Positions 8,231 to 17,682 of a stretch of 50,887 nucleotides of DNA are shown here, in pieces. Positions within the stretch are counted from its first letter, which is position 1. Every line of letters starts with the position of its first letter. The position numbers were made by a program, and so were the translations under genes. The notes under the pieces are model-generated. The model was not told the DNA's origin and made no database searches. It worked only from the letters and a program-made list of their open reading frames with translations. This DNA comes from Oscillatoriales cyanobacterium (GTDB taxonomy: Bacteria; Cyanobacteriota; Cyanobacteriia; Cyanobacteriales; Microcoleaceae): positions 1-50,887 of the forward strand of contig REAP01000076.1 of the NCBI GenBank assembly GCA_004294385.1. Direction: 5' to 3'.

Positions 8231-11200
8231 ATGACTCCTGACAAAACCGGATTCAGCATAAGCGCGATCGCGATTCGCCGCCACATCGGCACCCTGATGC
8301 TAACACTGGCGATCGTAGTTGTGGGCATTTTCTACATCACCCAACTCCCCGTTGACTTACTCCCCTCCATCACCTATCCCCGGATCAGCGTGCGCCTAGA
8401 CGCCCCCGGAGTCTCCCCAGAAGTCGCAGTTGACGAAATTACCCGCCCCCTCGAACAAGGACTTTCGGCCACAGAAGGTGTCACCCAAGTCTTCTCCCGC
8501 ACCCGTGAAGGGCAGGTTAGCGTCGATTTATTCTTCCGGCCCGGCGGAGACATCGACCAAGCCCTCAACGATGCGACAGCCTCCGTTAACCGCATTCGCA
8601 ACCGACTTCCCGACACAGTTGAATCGCCAAATCTATTTAAATTTGACCCTTCCCAACAGCCGGTTTATGAATTTGCGCTGACTTCAGACTCGCGCCAAGG
8701 CGTAGATTTGCGGGTATTTGCCGATGACGAATTAGCAAGGGAAATAAACGTGATTCCCGGAGTCGCTGCTGTTGACGTTTCCGGCGGCGTTCAAGAAGAA
8801 ATTCAAGTTAATATTGACCTGAATCGACTGCAAGGTTTAGGCGTTAATTTAAATGATGTTTTTACTGCTTTGCGATCGCGCAATTTAGACACTTCCGGCG
8901 GCAGATTGCGCCAAGAATCCAACGAACCGCTGACGCGCACAGTTGGCCGCTTTAAAACTGCCGAAGATATCAACAACATTTCCTTTCAAATATCCGGTTC
9001 CAACCCGCCCAAACGAGTTTACCTGCGCGATTTTGCCACAGTTAATGACGGCACGAAAGAACAGCGAGTCAAAGTTTTTCTCAATCAAAAACCAGCCGTC
9101 AAAATTAGCATCTTGAAACAGCCGGATGCGAACACAATTACGGTTGTTGACGGAGTAAAAAATCGCCTCAAAGAAATGCAGGAATCTGGCTTAATTTCGG
9201 CAGATATGAAAGTAGTTACTACCTTAGACGAATCCCGATTTATCCGCAATTCCTTAGCCGATGTGGCCAATGCCGGAATTTCCGGGGCAGTCTTAGCTGC
9301 GATCGCAGTTTTGTTCTTTTTAGGTTCCCTCAGACAAACCCTGATTATCTCTCTGACTATTCCCCTATGTACTCTAGCAGCCATTATTTTAATGCGGCTA
9401 TTTGGATTGTCACTGAACTTATTTAGTTTAGGTGGTTTAGCATTAGGAATTGGTCAGGCAATTGACACCAGCGTAGTTATTTTAGAAAATATTGTAGTCG
9501 GTCTAGACAGCAACCCTCATCTGAAAAAAGGCAGAATCAAAGATCGAAAAGAACGCACAATCGAAGAGTCAGTAATGCGGAGTCAAGAAGTAGAATCAGC
9601 AATGGTTGCATCCACTGCCGCTAACTTAGTATCAGTGCTACCATTTTTGTTGATTGGCGGCTTCTTTTCCCTGCTATTTAGCGAATTAATTTTGACAATT
9701 TGCTTTGCAGTAGCAGCGTCTCTGGTAGTAGCCTTAACTATAGTGCCGATGCTGACTTCTCGCTTGATGGGAATATCTTATTCCAGTGGTATCAGTGAGT
9801 TCGGTCCGATCAAACATTTCAATCGTAGCTTTGAGAATAGTACAAAAGCCTACGGTTGGATGCTGTCAAAAGTTCTTGGTTTACGATTAATTATTATTGT
9901 ATGCGCTTTTGTGATTTTAGGTGGTGCCACTTGGGTGATGGGAAGTCAAATTCCCCAAGAAATTTTGCCGAGAATCAATACAAGTCAAGCTCGATTATTT
10001 GCTTTGTTTCCCCCCGGAACTAATTTGGAAACCAATCAAAAAGTAGTTGCAGCCGCCGATAAACTGCTACTCGCACAGCCAGAAACTGAGTACACTTTAA
10101 CTACAGCCGGAGGCTTGCTGTTCGGCAATAATACGATCGAGAATTTGCTCAGAGGAAGCAGCACGATTACCCTAAAAAAAGGTACGAATACGATCGCCTT
10201 TACTGAAAGACTGACTGAGGAATTAAAGAAAATAGACGTTCCGAAAGGCACTCGACTGCGCTTGGTTCCAGAAGGGATTAGAGGTTTAGTTTTAACCAAT
10301 TCTCCAGTCAGAGGTGGCGAAATTGATGTCATAATTCAAGGCCCAAGTGAACAAGTATTGCAAGAAGCAGGCCGTCAGATATTAAAAGAGTTAGATGAGA
10401 AGGTAAAATTAGCGCGGTTTCGGCCGGATGGAGACGCGCCGCAGTCGGAAGTGCAAATTCGTCCAGATTGGGAAAGGGCTGCTTTGTACGGACTGAGTGC
10501 CCAAGACATTGGGGAGACAGTTCAAACGGCAATTGAAGGTACTGTTCCGACTCAAGTGCAGCGGGGAAACCGCTTGGTAGATGTGCGCGTACAGTTCGAT
10601 CGCACTTCTGTAAAAAATATCGCCCAACTGGGACAAATTCCCTTATCTGGCAATAATAGCATTGTCCGTTTAAGCGATGTGGCAAAAATTGCGATCGGCA
10701 AAGCGCCGGGAGAAATTCAGCGTCTTAATCAGCGGCAAGTTTTCTTAGTTGTCGGAAACTTAAATCGGGGTGCAAGTTTGGGCGATGCTGTCAAACAAGT
10801 CGATGCAGTTTTATCGCAAATGAAGCTGCCGCAGGGAGTGAGAATTGTGCCGAGTTCGGCTGCGGAAACTAACGATCAATTGCAAACTGCGCTGAAACTT
10901 TTGGGCGGGTTGGCGACGTTTTTAGTATTTGTCGCGATGGCGGTACAGTACAATTCTCTGGTCGATCCGCTGGTGATTTTGCTGACAGTGCCGCTGGCGT
11001 TGGCTGCGGGTGTATTCGGGCTGTATGTGACCAAAACTGCGATCGGGGCGACGGTGATGATCGGGGCAATTTTGCTCGTGGGAATTGTGGTGAATAACGG
11101 CATTATTATGGTAGAATTGGCCAACCAAATTCGGGAAGATGAAAAGGTCGATCGCACAACGGCAATTATCAGGGCGGCACCTCAACGTTTGCGTCCGATT

Positions 11201-11455
11201 TTGATGACAACTATTACCACAGTTTTGGGTTTATTTCCCCTCGCTTTGGGGATTGGAGAAGGTTCCGAGTTTCTGCAACCTTTGGGGGTTGTGGTGTTTT
11301 CGGGTTTGTCGCTGGCCACTTTGCTGACGCTGTTTATTATTCCGTGTTTCTATATTTTGCTGCACGACTTTTTTGATATGTTTGGGGCGAAGCAGAAACC
11401 GCAGATGGTTGGTATTCCTGTGCAGAAGGCGGGGAGAAAGAATGCGAATTTGTAA
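8231..11455 (+). CDS. RND efflux permease (HAE1/AcrB family)
   Basis: A 1074-residue inner-membrane RND transporter using the proton gradient to expel a substrate through a tripartite pump. It has the standard two-fold layout: an N-terminal helix, a large periplasmic loop (about 35-340) with PGVSPEVAVDEITRPLE, six membrane helices, a second periplasmic loop (about 570-880) and a final helix bundle. TM4 reads GIGQAIDTSVVILEN, keeping one of the two Asp of AcrB (the second is Thr), and TM10 reads VGIVVNNGIIMVELAN, with Asn where AcrB has Lys; the latter is common in HAE1-type proteins. No membrane-fusion (HlyD-like) or TolC-type partner is adjacent, so the substrate cannot be told. The start is set by the heptamer tract against the ATG. 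Confidence 0.92.
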   Translation: MTPDKTGFSISAIAIRRHIGTLMLTLAIVVVGIFYITQLPVDLLPSITYPRISVRLDAPGVSPEVAVDEITRPLEQGLSATEGVTQVFSRTREGQVSVDLFFRPGGDIDQALNDATASVNRIRNRLPDTVESPNLFKFDPSQQPVYEFALTSDSRQGVDLRVFADDELAREINVIPGVAAVDVSGGVQEEIQVNIDLNRLQGLGVNLNDVFTALRSRNLDTSGGRLRQESNEPLTRTVGRFKTAEDINNISFQISGSNPPKRVYLRDFATVNDGTKEQRVKVFLNQKPAVKISILKQPDANTITVVDGVKNRLKEMQESGLISADMKVVTTLDESRFIRNSLADVANAGISGAVLAAIAVLFFLGSLRQTLIISLTIPLCTLAAIILMRLFGLSLNLFSLGGLALGIGQAIDTSVVILENIVVGLDSNPHLKKGRIKDRKERTIEESVMRSQEVESAMVASTAANLVSVLPFLLIGGFFSLLFSELILTICFAVAASLVVALTIVPMLTSRLMGISYSSGISEFGPIKHFNRSFENSTKAYGWMLSKVLGLRLIIIVCAFVILGGATWVMGSQIPQEILPRINTSQARLFALFPPGTNLETNQKVVAAADKLLLAQPETEYTLTTAGGLLFGNNTIENLLRGSSTITLKKGTNTIAFTERLTEELKKIDVPKGTRLRLVPEGIRGLVLTNSPVRGGEIDVIIQGPSEQVLQEAGRQILKELDEKVKLARFRPDGDAPQSEVQIRPDWERAALYGLSAQDIGETVQTAIEGTVPTQVQRGNRLVDVRVQFDRTSVKNIAQLGQIPLSGNNSIVRLSDVAKIAIGKAPGEIQRLNQRQVFLVVGNLNRGASLGDAVKQVDAVLSQMKLPQGVRIVPSSAAETNDQLQTALKLLGGLATFLVFVAMAVQYNSLVDPLVILLTVPLALAAGVFGLYVTKTAIGATVMIGAILLVGIVVNNGIIMVELANQIREDEKVDRTTAIIRAAPQRLRPILMTTITTVLGLFPLALGIGEGSEFLQPLGVVVFSGLSLATLLTLFIIPCFYILLHDFFDMFGAKQKPQMVGIPVQKAGRKNANL

Positions 11456-11466
11456 AATCCTGATAT

Positions 11467-11575
11467 GTTGCATCATTTTCAAGAACAGGCAAGATGCCTG
11501 TTCCACAAAGAGTGAGTTTTCTTGTGGGGTGGGCATCCTGCCCGCCCGTAAAAGGCTGATTGAAAAGGGTGCAAC
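11467..11575. repeat. Palindromic MITE-like element (gcaagatgcc family)
   Basis: Outer arms (gttgcatcattttcaa / ttgaaaagggtgcaac) pair with two mismatches. Inside are two hairpins, aacaggcaagatgcctgtt and gggcatcctgccc. The element lies 11 bases after the RND stop and could end its transcript. Confidence 0.7.
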
Positions 11576-11623
11576 ATTTTAGTTAAAATAGAGCCTATCT
11601 ACGCAAGATATCTAAATATCTTT

Positions 11624-12757
11624 ATGCTGATTTTACCAAAACATGAAAGACAAATTGACTGGTCGTTCTCCTACATAAATCAACCCATTAATTCCGAGTG
11701 GGCGACGATCGTCAGTGGCGATCGCAAAAAAGTTACTTTAGTCGATCGCAACTTGTCGCCAAAATACGAATACCAGCTTCCCGACGCAATTAGCTGTTTA
11801 GCCATCAGCCCCAAAGGCGATTTGCTAGCAGCAATTATGGGAAATGGCAATCATTTAGCAATTTTTACAGCAGAAAACCAGATCCTCTTTGAAGAACTCC
11901 TACCTAACCCTCCTGTTAAAGTTTCACATTTGCATAACAAGAATGGATTTCAGGACTGCTGGTTTGATGCAGACGGCCTGCATTTTTGGTGCATGAAATT
12001 AATTGAAATGAAGGAAGTCGAGATTCAAATTCGCGATACCAGTTCATGGCAAATCCAGCGACAACTTTTGCTCAAAGACCCTCTTGGCGCCGGCAGTTCT
12101 TTCTCGTTTCACCCACACCCAGAAAATCACATTTTAGCTCTTTATGCTGCTTGCGGTCAGAACGGACAGCAAATCTACTGGCTTTATGACGATGGTACGA
12201 TAATTCATGCCGTGGAAGTTCCATGTCCCGATGAAACAGGGCCTCCAGAATTTCATCCTGCTGGTGGCGAATTTGTAGTTATAAATAATTACGATCGACA
12301 AATCAGCCGATTCAGTTTTCCTGACTGTAATCTACTGGGAATATGCGAATGCCCTTGTGATGATTCTGATGATTGGTTTAGATACTCTATGTGCTATCTA
12401 TCAGACGATCGCGTTCTAATTGACACCGTTGAAGGGAGAATGTACATCATCGATATTCACAAAATGGAAATGTTAGATGAACTGATTTTAAGCGGTCACG
12501 AACCGCGTCCTTCTCAAGAACTTTACCCTAATCTCAAGGATGTTGAAGAAGGGCTTTGCAGCGACTTGGACTGTTTTTATCGATTTGATTCAGATAGGAT
12601 TCTTTCCGTTCACTCACAACTGCCGAATCAAGAACTTAACTCTAAACAGAAGACATTAGTTATCTTCGGGGGAAAAGAGCTGTTTGGTTCCCTGGCGAAG
12701 GTACAACAATCCGCACCCTACAGTAAATTATTCATTCAATCTTTAGGCATTTCTTAA
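11624..12757 (+). CDS. Unknown protein, beta-propeller-like
   Basis: A 377-residue soluble protein without signal peptide. Several stretches look like WD/YVTN-type propeller blades: SEWATIVSGDRKKVTLVD, ISCLAISPKGDLLAAIMGNG with AIFTAENQ, a blade ending SSFSFHPHPENHILALYAA, and FHPAGGEFVVINNYDRQISRF. I do not recognise a specific family and see no catalytic motif. The C-terminal third is rich in acidic residues and holds a DSDRILSVHS blade edge. It is a single gene flanked by two different palindromic elements. A scaffold or interaction role is suggested by the fold only. Confidence 0.7.
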   Translation: MLILPKHERQIDWSFSYINQPINSEWATIVSGDRKKVTLVDRNLSPKYEYQLPDAISCLAISPKGDLLAAIMGNGNHLAIFTAENQILFEELLPNPPVKVSHLHNKNGFQDCWFDADGLHFWCMKLIEMKEVEIQIRDTSSWQIQRQLLLKDPLGAGSSFSFHPHPENHILALYAACGQNGQQIYWLYDDGTIIHAVEVPCPDETGPPEFHPAGGEFVVINNYDRQISRFSFPDCNLLGICECPCDDSDDWFRYSMCYLSDDRVLIDTVEGRMYIIDIHKMEMLDELILSGHEPRPSQELYPNLKDVEEGLCSDLDCFYRFDSDRILSVHSQLPNQELNSKQKTLVIFGGKELFGSLAKVQQSAPYSKLFIQSLGIS

Positions 12758-12810
12758 GGATTTCCCATCTATGACGTTTCCTGTGCGGTGTTAGATTTCC
12801 GCGCTTTCCC

Positions 12811-12956
12811 ACAGTCCGGCGGGGGTTTAAACCCCCGCCTCATAGCGAAAGTCGGTTGAAACCGACTGTAGATTTTGACGGGAAGTGCGATCAATCTTAG
12901 TCCTCTTTGAGAGGACTTTCGCTATGAGACAGGGAATTCATTCCCTGTCGGACTGT
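12811..12956. repeat. Nested four-hairpin element, copy 1
   Basis: Outer arms (acagtccg / cggactgt) enclose, in order, the hairpins gggggtttaaaccccc, agtcggttgaaaccgact, agtcctctttgagaggact and acagggaattcattccctgt, plus a longer pairing of agcgaaagt with actttcgct. The same architecture with different stem sequences recurs at 35223-35345. No reading frame is present in this 340-base gap. Confidence 0.75.
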
Positions 12957-13033
12957 CGGACTCACAAACAATATCGGTGCTCCATTTGATGTTAAGCTGG
13001 CGCACCCTAATAAAATCAGCCAGTAAGGTATAT

Positions 13034-13062
13034 TTGACACTATCACATACTTATGTTACAAT
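13034..13062 (+). promoter_or_regulatory. Sigma-70 type promoter for rtcB
   Basis: TTGACA (13034-13039) and TACAAT (13057-13062) are separated by exactly 17 bases, about 40 bases ahead of the rtcB ATG. This is a near-consensus housekeeping promoter. No operator or RtcR-type sigma-54 site is evident. Confidence 0.6.
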
Positions 13063-13102
13063 AATACTACAAGCTAAACAGACAAAACAAACTTAAACGA
13101 AA

Positions 13103-14284
13103 ATGCCCTACGAAAAATTAGAAATATCAACCCCAAAACCAGTCCTATCTTGGGCCAATCACGCCCTTGGTGCCAAAGAAACCAATATGGCAAAAAATGT
13201 AGCATCTTTGCCCTTTGTATTCAAACACGTTGCACTAATGCCCGACGTACACTTAGGAAAAGGTGCTTTAGTCGGCTCAGTAATTGCCACAAAAGAAGCG
13301 ATTATTCCGGCGGCTGTGGGCGTGGATATTGGTTGTGGCGTAATTGCTATTAAAATGCCCTTCAATGCCAACAAATTAGAAGGAAAACTCAAACAAATTC
13401 GCCTCGACATCGAAGCCGCAATTCCAGTCGGATTTGCGGAAAACAAAGAAGTCGAAAGAACCGTCACCAACTGGCAAGAATGGCGCGAGTTTAAAGAACT
13501 TCATCAAGGCGTGCAACACCAAGAAAGTAAAGCCCTCAAACAAATGGGTTCCCTCGGCGGTGGCAATCATTTTATTGAGGTTTGCGTTGATACCGAAGAC
13601 TTTGTTTGGTTAATGCTTCACTCCGGTTCTCGCGGTATTGGAAATTTGCTCGCCCAACAGCATATCAGCACTGCAAAAGATTTAGCTAGACTGGCAGAAA
13701 TTAGTCTGCCTGACCAAGATTTAGCTTATTTTGTAGCGGGTACGCCGGAGTTTGCTGCTTATTGGCACGATTTGCAGTGGGCGCAAAATTATGCTCGTTT
13801 TAATCGTGATGTGATGATGAATCGGTTTAAGCACATTGTGGAAAAGCACGTTGCAGGCGGCAAACCTACTAAGCCATTGTTAAAGGTGAATTGCCATCAC
13901 AATTATGCGGAAAAAGAGGTGCATTTTGGCGAAGATGTGTATGTTACTCGCAAGGGTGCTGTACGCGCAAATATACAAGATTACGGTATTATTCCGGGTT
14001 CGATGGGGGCGAAGTCTTTCATTGTTAAGGGCAAAGGTAATGTTGAAAGTTACTGTTCTTGTTCTCACGGTGCGGGGCGATTGATGTCTCGAACTCAAGC
14101 TAAAAATGTGTTTACTTTGGATGATTTTGTACGGCAAACTGAGGGGGTTGAGTGTCGTAAAGATGCAGAGTTTTTGGATGAAATTCCAGGGGCTTATAAG
14201 CCGATTGAAGAGGTGATGAATCAGCAGTCGGATTTGGTGGAAGTTGTGGCGACTCTGAAGCAGGTGGTTTGTGTCAAGGGGTGA
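13103..14284 (+). CDS. rtcB: RtcB-family RNA ligase
   Basis: A 393-residue 3'-phosphate/5'-hydroxyl RNA ligase, which joins broken RNA using GTP and Mn2+. Metal ligands are in place: GVDIGCG puts Asp75 and Cys78 where E. coli RtcB has them; GGGNHFIEV gives His156, LHSGSRGIG gives His173, and a later NCHHNY follows. The guanylation region GSMGAKSFIVKG and CSHGAGRLMSR are intact, with the catalytic His in SHGAGR. It is slightly shorter than E. coli RtcB (408). No rtcA, rtcR or archease gene is next to it. It has its own promoter, so it seems to be expressed constitutively as a single gene for RNA repair. Very sure of the family. Confidence 0.95.
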   Translation: MPYEKLEISTPKPVLSWANHALGAKETNMAKNVASLPFVFKHVALMPDVHLGKGALVGSVIATKEAIIPAAVGVDIGCGVIAIKMPFNANKLEGKLKQIRLDIEAAIPVGFAENKEVERTVTNWQEWREFKELHQGVQHQESKALKQMGSLGGGNHFIEVCVDTEDFVWLMLHSGSRGIGNLLAQQHISTAKDLARLAEISLPDQDLAYFVAGTPEFAAYWHDLQWAQNYARFNRDVMMNRFKHIVEKHVAGGKPTKPLLKVNCHHNYAEKEVHFGEDVYVTRKGAVRANIQDYGIIPGSMGAKSFIVKGKGNVESYCSCSHGAGRLMSRTQAKNVFTLDDFVRQTEGVECRKDAEFLDEIPGAYKPIEEVMNQQSDLVEVVATLKQVVCVKG

Positions 14285-14363
14285 GAGGGAGAATTTGGTG
14301 CGATCGATCGCCCGTTAGCCGAACCCGCCCCTACAAGATTTGGTACATTGCGATTTATAGTTT

Positions 14364-14405
14364 GGGCGGGTTTATTTAAGTTATTGGTATTTGTTGGATA
14401 TTACT
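14364..14405 (+). repeat. gggcgggtttatt dispersed repeat, copy 2
   Basis: Matches the minus strand of 3701-3742 at about 37 of 42 bases. The match stops a few bases ahead of the palindromic element that begins at 14411, as if that element had inserted into it. An aacccgccc upstream (about 14322) can pair with gggcggg, which would form a loose hairpin after rtcB. Confidence 0.5.
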
Positions 14406-14410
14406 CACAT

Positions 14411-14521
14411 CTTGCACCATTGTCAGCAACAGGCTTTCCGGCCTGTTCCACAAAAGATAAATTTTCTTGTGGAACAGGCCGGAAAGCCTGTTCACAAAAG
14501 GCTTATTGAGAATGGTGCAAG
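14411..14521. repeat. Palindromic MITE-like element, 26-bp perfect arms
   Basis: Terminal cttgcaccatt / aatggtgcaag flank two inner arms, 14428-14453 and 14467-14492, that are perfect 26-bp reverse complements. Each arm itself folds as acaggctttccggcctgt. It lies between the convergent rtcB and CPBP genes. Confidence 0.8.
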
Positions 14522-14540
14522 ATCTCAGATATTACCGACA

Positions 14541-16151
14541 TTAACTCGCGCCACTCCCCAAAAGAAACAGACTCAGGAGAGTGCCACTATTCCAAAGACT
14601 GTGGAGTAGCATGGGAGCCAGCAGATTGCGCGATCGCGTATACACAAATCCCAACACCGCCCCCAAAGTCGCCAACGGCAGAATTTCCGACACACTCAAG
14701 TGAGCCACCGCAAACAATAAAGCAGAAGTGGCGATCGCCCCCCAAACAGGCAAATAGCGAGTCAGAGAAGGCAACAGAAAGCCCCGAAACATGATTTCCT
14801 CAAAAACCGGAGCTGCGATCGCCGCAGTGGCGAAAAACACCGCCAAGGCTACGTTATCTTTACCTTCAAGGACGATCGGCAAAATCGGATTACTGCCACC
14901 TTGTCCTTGCCAAAATTGCTGATTGATTAGCGACACCAAAACCACCAAAGGCAAAGCTACAAAATAGCCACCAAAACCCCACCAAAACCAATTTCCCCGC
15001 CAATTAATCCGAAACCAACTTTCAGGTAAAGGCAAAAAAGACTTGACAGAAAAATACAATACCGAAAGTCCGCCCGCCGACAAGAATAGATAAGTAGTAA
15101 AGATATAAAAAGCCTTACTACGCGGATCGAAACTAGCAGGATTCAACTTGAGAAAAGCCAAAGACACAGGTAGCAACAAATAGGGAATCAAGATTTGTCC
15201 CACAAAGAAAAAGCCGACCACAAGCACCTGCCAAACAATCTCCCCATCCCAAGGCACATCCCAAGTCAAGCTTGAGTTTCGCGCCAAAATCGGCCCGGAA
15301 CCTGCTGTATCTAACTGCTTTCTTTGCAAGAACCATTGCACAGTCAAACCAACCAGCAAAACCGTGCCGATACAAAGTCCGATACCAGGGATTCCAATCA
15401 CAATTGCCAATTTTTCTACAGATTGTTCTGCGATTACTTGCTCGGCAGATTGCAACGATGCCAGCTCTTTATCGCGTTCTTCTAACTTGTAGAGTTGAGT
15501 TAAAGCACGATAGCGGAACCAACCATCCAAAGACTTTTTAATACTCGATTCGGCATCGGGTAAAAGTTGAGCTGGATTGCTCCAAATCCCATTTAAAACT
15601 TGAGCAGTTTTGACGGAAGGATCGGAGTTGATTAGAGTGTTATTTGGTTCGATTAAATCTTGCCAAGTTTTGAGTGCTACATTGGTTTTGTTGGCACTTG
15701 CTTGCAAAATTCCCACCCGCAAATCAAGTTCGCTTTTTAGCGTTGACAACTTGTCGATAGACTCTTCCAGAGCATTACTTTGAGCAAGTTTTACATTTTG
15801 TGCAGTATCTTGAGGATTGGAAATGCTGGAAGATTGAAGTTCTTTTAGTTGTGTTTGAGTTGTTTCAAGAGTTTTCTGAGTCGAGGTTCGTGCATCTGCA
15901 TACTGTGCTAAAGCCGTATCTAAAGGATTAGTACCGACAATACTATTACGAGCTGAAGTTAAATTAGAACTAGAATTAGAACTAGAATTATTTTCCCCTT
16001 GCCATTCGGAGGCATGAAGTAGTAAATTTGTCTGATATAGTTCCAGCCGACTTTGAATTTGCGGTTCATTCCAGCTAGCAAGTAAAGACAAACCGACCAA
16101 GGCGATCGCGATCGCTGTTAAAATACCTAAAAATATCCGTTTCAGTGTCAT
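14541..16151 (-). CDS. CPBP-family intramembrane metalloprotease, N-extended
   Basis: A 536-residue membrane protein. Residues 1-25 form a membrane anchor, about 30-245 are a hydrophilic, Gln/Ser-rich, largely helical region with coiled-coil character, and the rest holds about eight membrane segments. The CPBP (Abi/CaaX) motifs are in order: EEIMFRGFLLPSL with the Glu pair, then FAVAHLS with a His, and LHSLWNSGTL with a last His. CPBP enzymes cleave membrane substrates or mature prenylated proteins; the substrate here is unknown. The long extracytoplasmic-looking N-terminal region is found in cyanobacterial members and is absent from short CPBPs. The ATG at 16151 directly precedes a Lys/Arg plus hydrophobic anchor, which supports this start. 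Confidence 0.85.
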   Translation of the reverse strand: MTLKRIFLGILTAIAIALVGLSLLASWNEPQIQSRLELYQTNLLLHASEWQGENNSSSNSSSNLTSARNSIVGTNPLDTALAQYADARTSTQKTLETTQTQLKELQSSSISNPQDTAQNVKLAQSNALEESIDKLSTLKSELDLRVGILQASANKTNVALKTWQDLIEPNNTLINSDPSVKTAQVLNGIWSNPAQLLPDAESSIKKSLDGWFRYRALTQLYKLEERDKELASLQSAEQVIAEQSVEKLAIVIGIPGIGLCIGTVLLVGLTVQWFLQRKQLDTAGSGPILARNSSLTWDVPWDGEIVWQVLVVGFFFVGQILIPYLLLPVSLAFLKLNPASFDPRSKAFYIFTTYLFLSAGGLSVLYFSVKSFLPLPESWFRINWRGNWFWWGFGGYFVALPLVVLVSLINQQFWQGQGGSNPILPIVLEGKDNVALAVFFATAAIAAPVFEEIMFRGFLLPSLTRYLPVWGAIATSALLFAVAHLSVSEILPLATLGAVLGFVYTRSRNLLAPMLLHSLWNSGTLLSLFLLGSGAS

Positions 16152-16269
16152 CCTGGCTTGTCCATCCCGCGCGCATCCGTGCCTAAGTCTGTTCCGTCTT
16201 TAATCATAGGCGGTTGCAGTCGAGAGTGTCCCCGGAACTGGTAAAATTTCTCCTGGATCATCTTTTGAA

Positions 16270-16299
16270 TCTAAAATCTAAAATCTAAAATCTAAAATC
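16270..16299 (+). repeat. tctaaaa heptamer tract at a start codon
   Basis: Four tctaaaa units and then tcga touch the ATG at 16302. It is the longest of the tracts of this type here. Confidence 0.8.
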
Positions 16300-16301
16300 G
16301 A

Positions 16302-17666
16302 ATGACTACTCGCGTTATCTTAGTCCGTCACGGCCAAAGCACCTACAACCTCGAACGGCGCATCCAAGGCCGTTTGGATAAATCAATTTTGACAGAAGCA
16401 GGCCGCGCCGCCGCCCTTCAAGTAGGCGAAACGCTCAGCAGTATCACCTTTGATGCCGCCTACAGCAGCCCGCTCCAACGAGCGAAAGAAACAGCCGAAA
16501 TTATCGTTTCGCGCTTGACAAACCCGCCACAACTCCAACCAACAGACCAATTGATGGAAATCGATTTACCTCTGTGGGAAGGGATGCTGCGTCAAGATGC
16601 GATCGATCAATTTCCAGAAGCATACCATTGTTGGAAGGAAAATCCAGACAAATTTTCGATGAAACTGCCATCAAAGGAAGCAGAAGTCGAACACTTTCCC
16701 GTATTGGCAATTTTTGCTAACGCTCGGATTTTTTGGAAAGAACTATTATCTAAGCATAGTTCGGGTACAATTCTAGTAGTAGCTCACAACGGCATTAACC
16801 GTGCTCTGATTGCTACGGCTTCGGAAGTTTCTCCTGCTTACTATCAATCTATTCAGCAGTCAAATTGCGGAATTAGCATCATCAATTTTGAAACTACTGC
16901 TGTTTCCACAGATGAGGAAAATGAGCAGAATAAAAAAGTTGCTGTTCAGTTAGAATCACTGAATTTAACTGCTCATACTGGGGAGATTTTTCCGAAACCC
17001 AGGGATGGAAATCGCGGGCCTCGTTTGTTGCTGGTTCGTCACGGTGAAACTGACTGGAACCGAGCGGGAAAATTCCAGGGACAAATTGATGTACCATTGA
17101 ATGATAATGGTCGCGAACAGTCTCGGAAGGCGGCAGAATTTCTGAAGAATATCAAGTTGGATTTTGCCATCAGCAGTTCGATGTTGCGCCCGAAGGAAAC
17201 GGCGGAAATTATTCTCCAATATCACCCCGATTTGCAGTTGGAACTCCGCTATGAATTGAGAGAAATTAGTCACGGATTGTGGGAAGGTAAGTTTGAGTCA
17301 GAAATAGAATCATCCTATCCGGGTTTGTTGGAAGAATGGAAGACATCTCCTGAAACTGTGCAAATGCCGGAGGGAGAAAATTTACAGGAAGTTTGGGCAA
17401 GGGCGATCGCATCTTGGCGAGATATTGTACAATCGGTTTCTGGTACTGGGATTGTGGTTGCTCACGATGCGATTAACAAAGCGATTCTCTGTCATTTGTT
17501 CGGTTTGGAACCGGAACATTTCTGGAAGTTCAAGCAGGGAAATGGTGCGGTTAGTGTGATTGATTATCCGCATGGCCCGGAAGGTTTACCAGTTTTGCAG
17601 GCGATGAATGTTACAACTCATTTGAGTGGTAGTGTTTTTGACCAAACGGCGGCCGGTGCACTTTAG
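16302..17666 (+). CDS. Tandem histidine phosphatase (phosphoglycerate mutase-like)
   Basis: A 454-residue fusion of two histidine-phosphatase domains. Domain 1 (about 1-205) has LVRHGQSTYN with the phospho-accepting His, AAYSSPLQRAKETAE, and VVAHNGINRAL. Domain 2 (about 240-440) has LVRHGETDWN, FAISSSMLRPKETAE, a Glu-rich ISHGLWEGKFESEIE, and GIVVAHDAINKAIL. Both keep the RHG and late His motifs, so both could be active. Double-domain members occur in cyanobacteria and are often labelled phosphoglycerate mutase; relatives act as cobalamin (CobC) or sugar-phosphate phosphatases, so the substrate is open. The start follows a heptamer tract. Confidence 0.88.
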   Translation: MTTRVILVRHGQSTYNLERRIQGRLDKSILTEAGRAAALQVGETLSSITFDAAYSSPLQRAKETAEIIVSRLTNPPQLQPTDQLMEIDLPLWEGMLRQDAIDQFPEAYHCWKENPDKFSMKLPSKEAEVEHFPVLAIFANARIFWKELLSKHSSGTILVVAHNGINRALIATASEVSPAYYQSIQQSNCGISIINFETTAVSTDEENEQNKKVAVQLESLNLTAHTGEIFPKPRDGNRGPRLLLVRHGETDWNRAGKFQGQIDVPLNDNGREQSRKAAEFLKNIKLDFAISSSMLRPKETAEIILQYHPDLQLELRYELREISHGLWEGKFESEIESSYPGLLEEWKTSPETVQMPEGENLQEVWARAIASWRDIVQSVSGTGIVVAHDAINKAILCHLFGLEPEHFWKFKQGNGAVSVIDYPHGPEGLPVLQAMNVTTHLSGSVFDQTAAGAL

Positions 17667-17682
17667 GAATTAACGGTTAAAG

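Noticed and set aside
10036..10685. Long antisense frames within the RND and PBP genes
   Set aside because: They overlap well-conserved coding sequence fully, start and stop at arbitrary points, and match no family.
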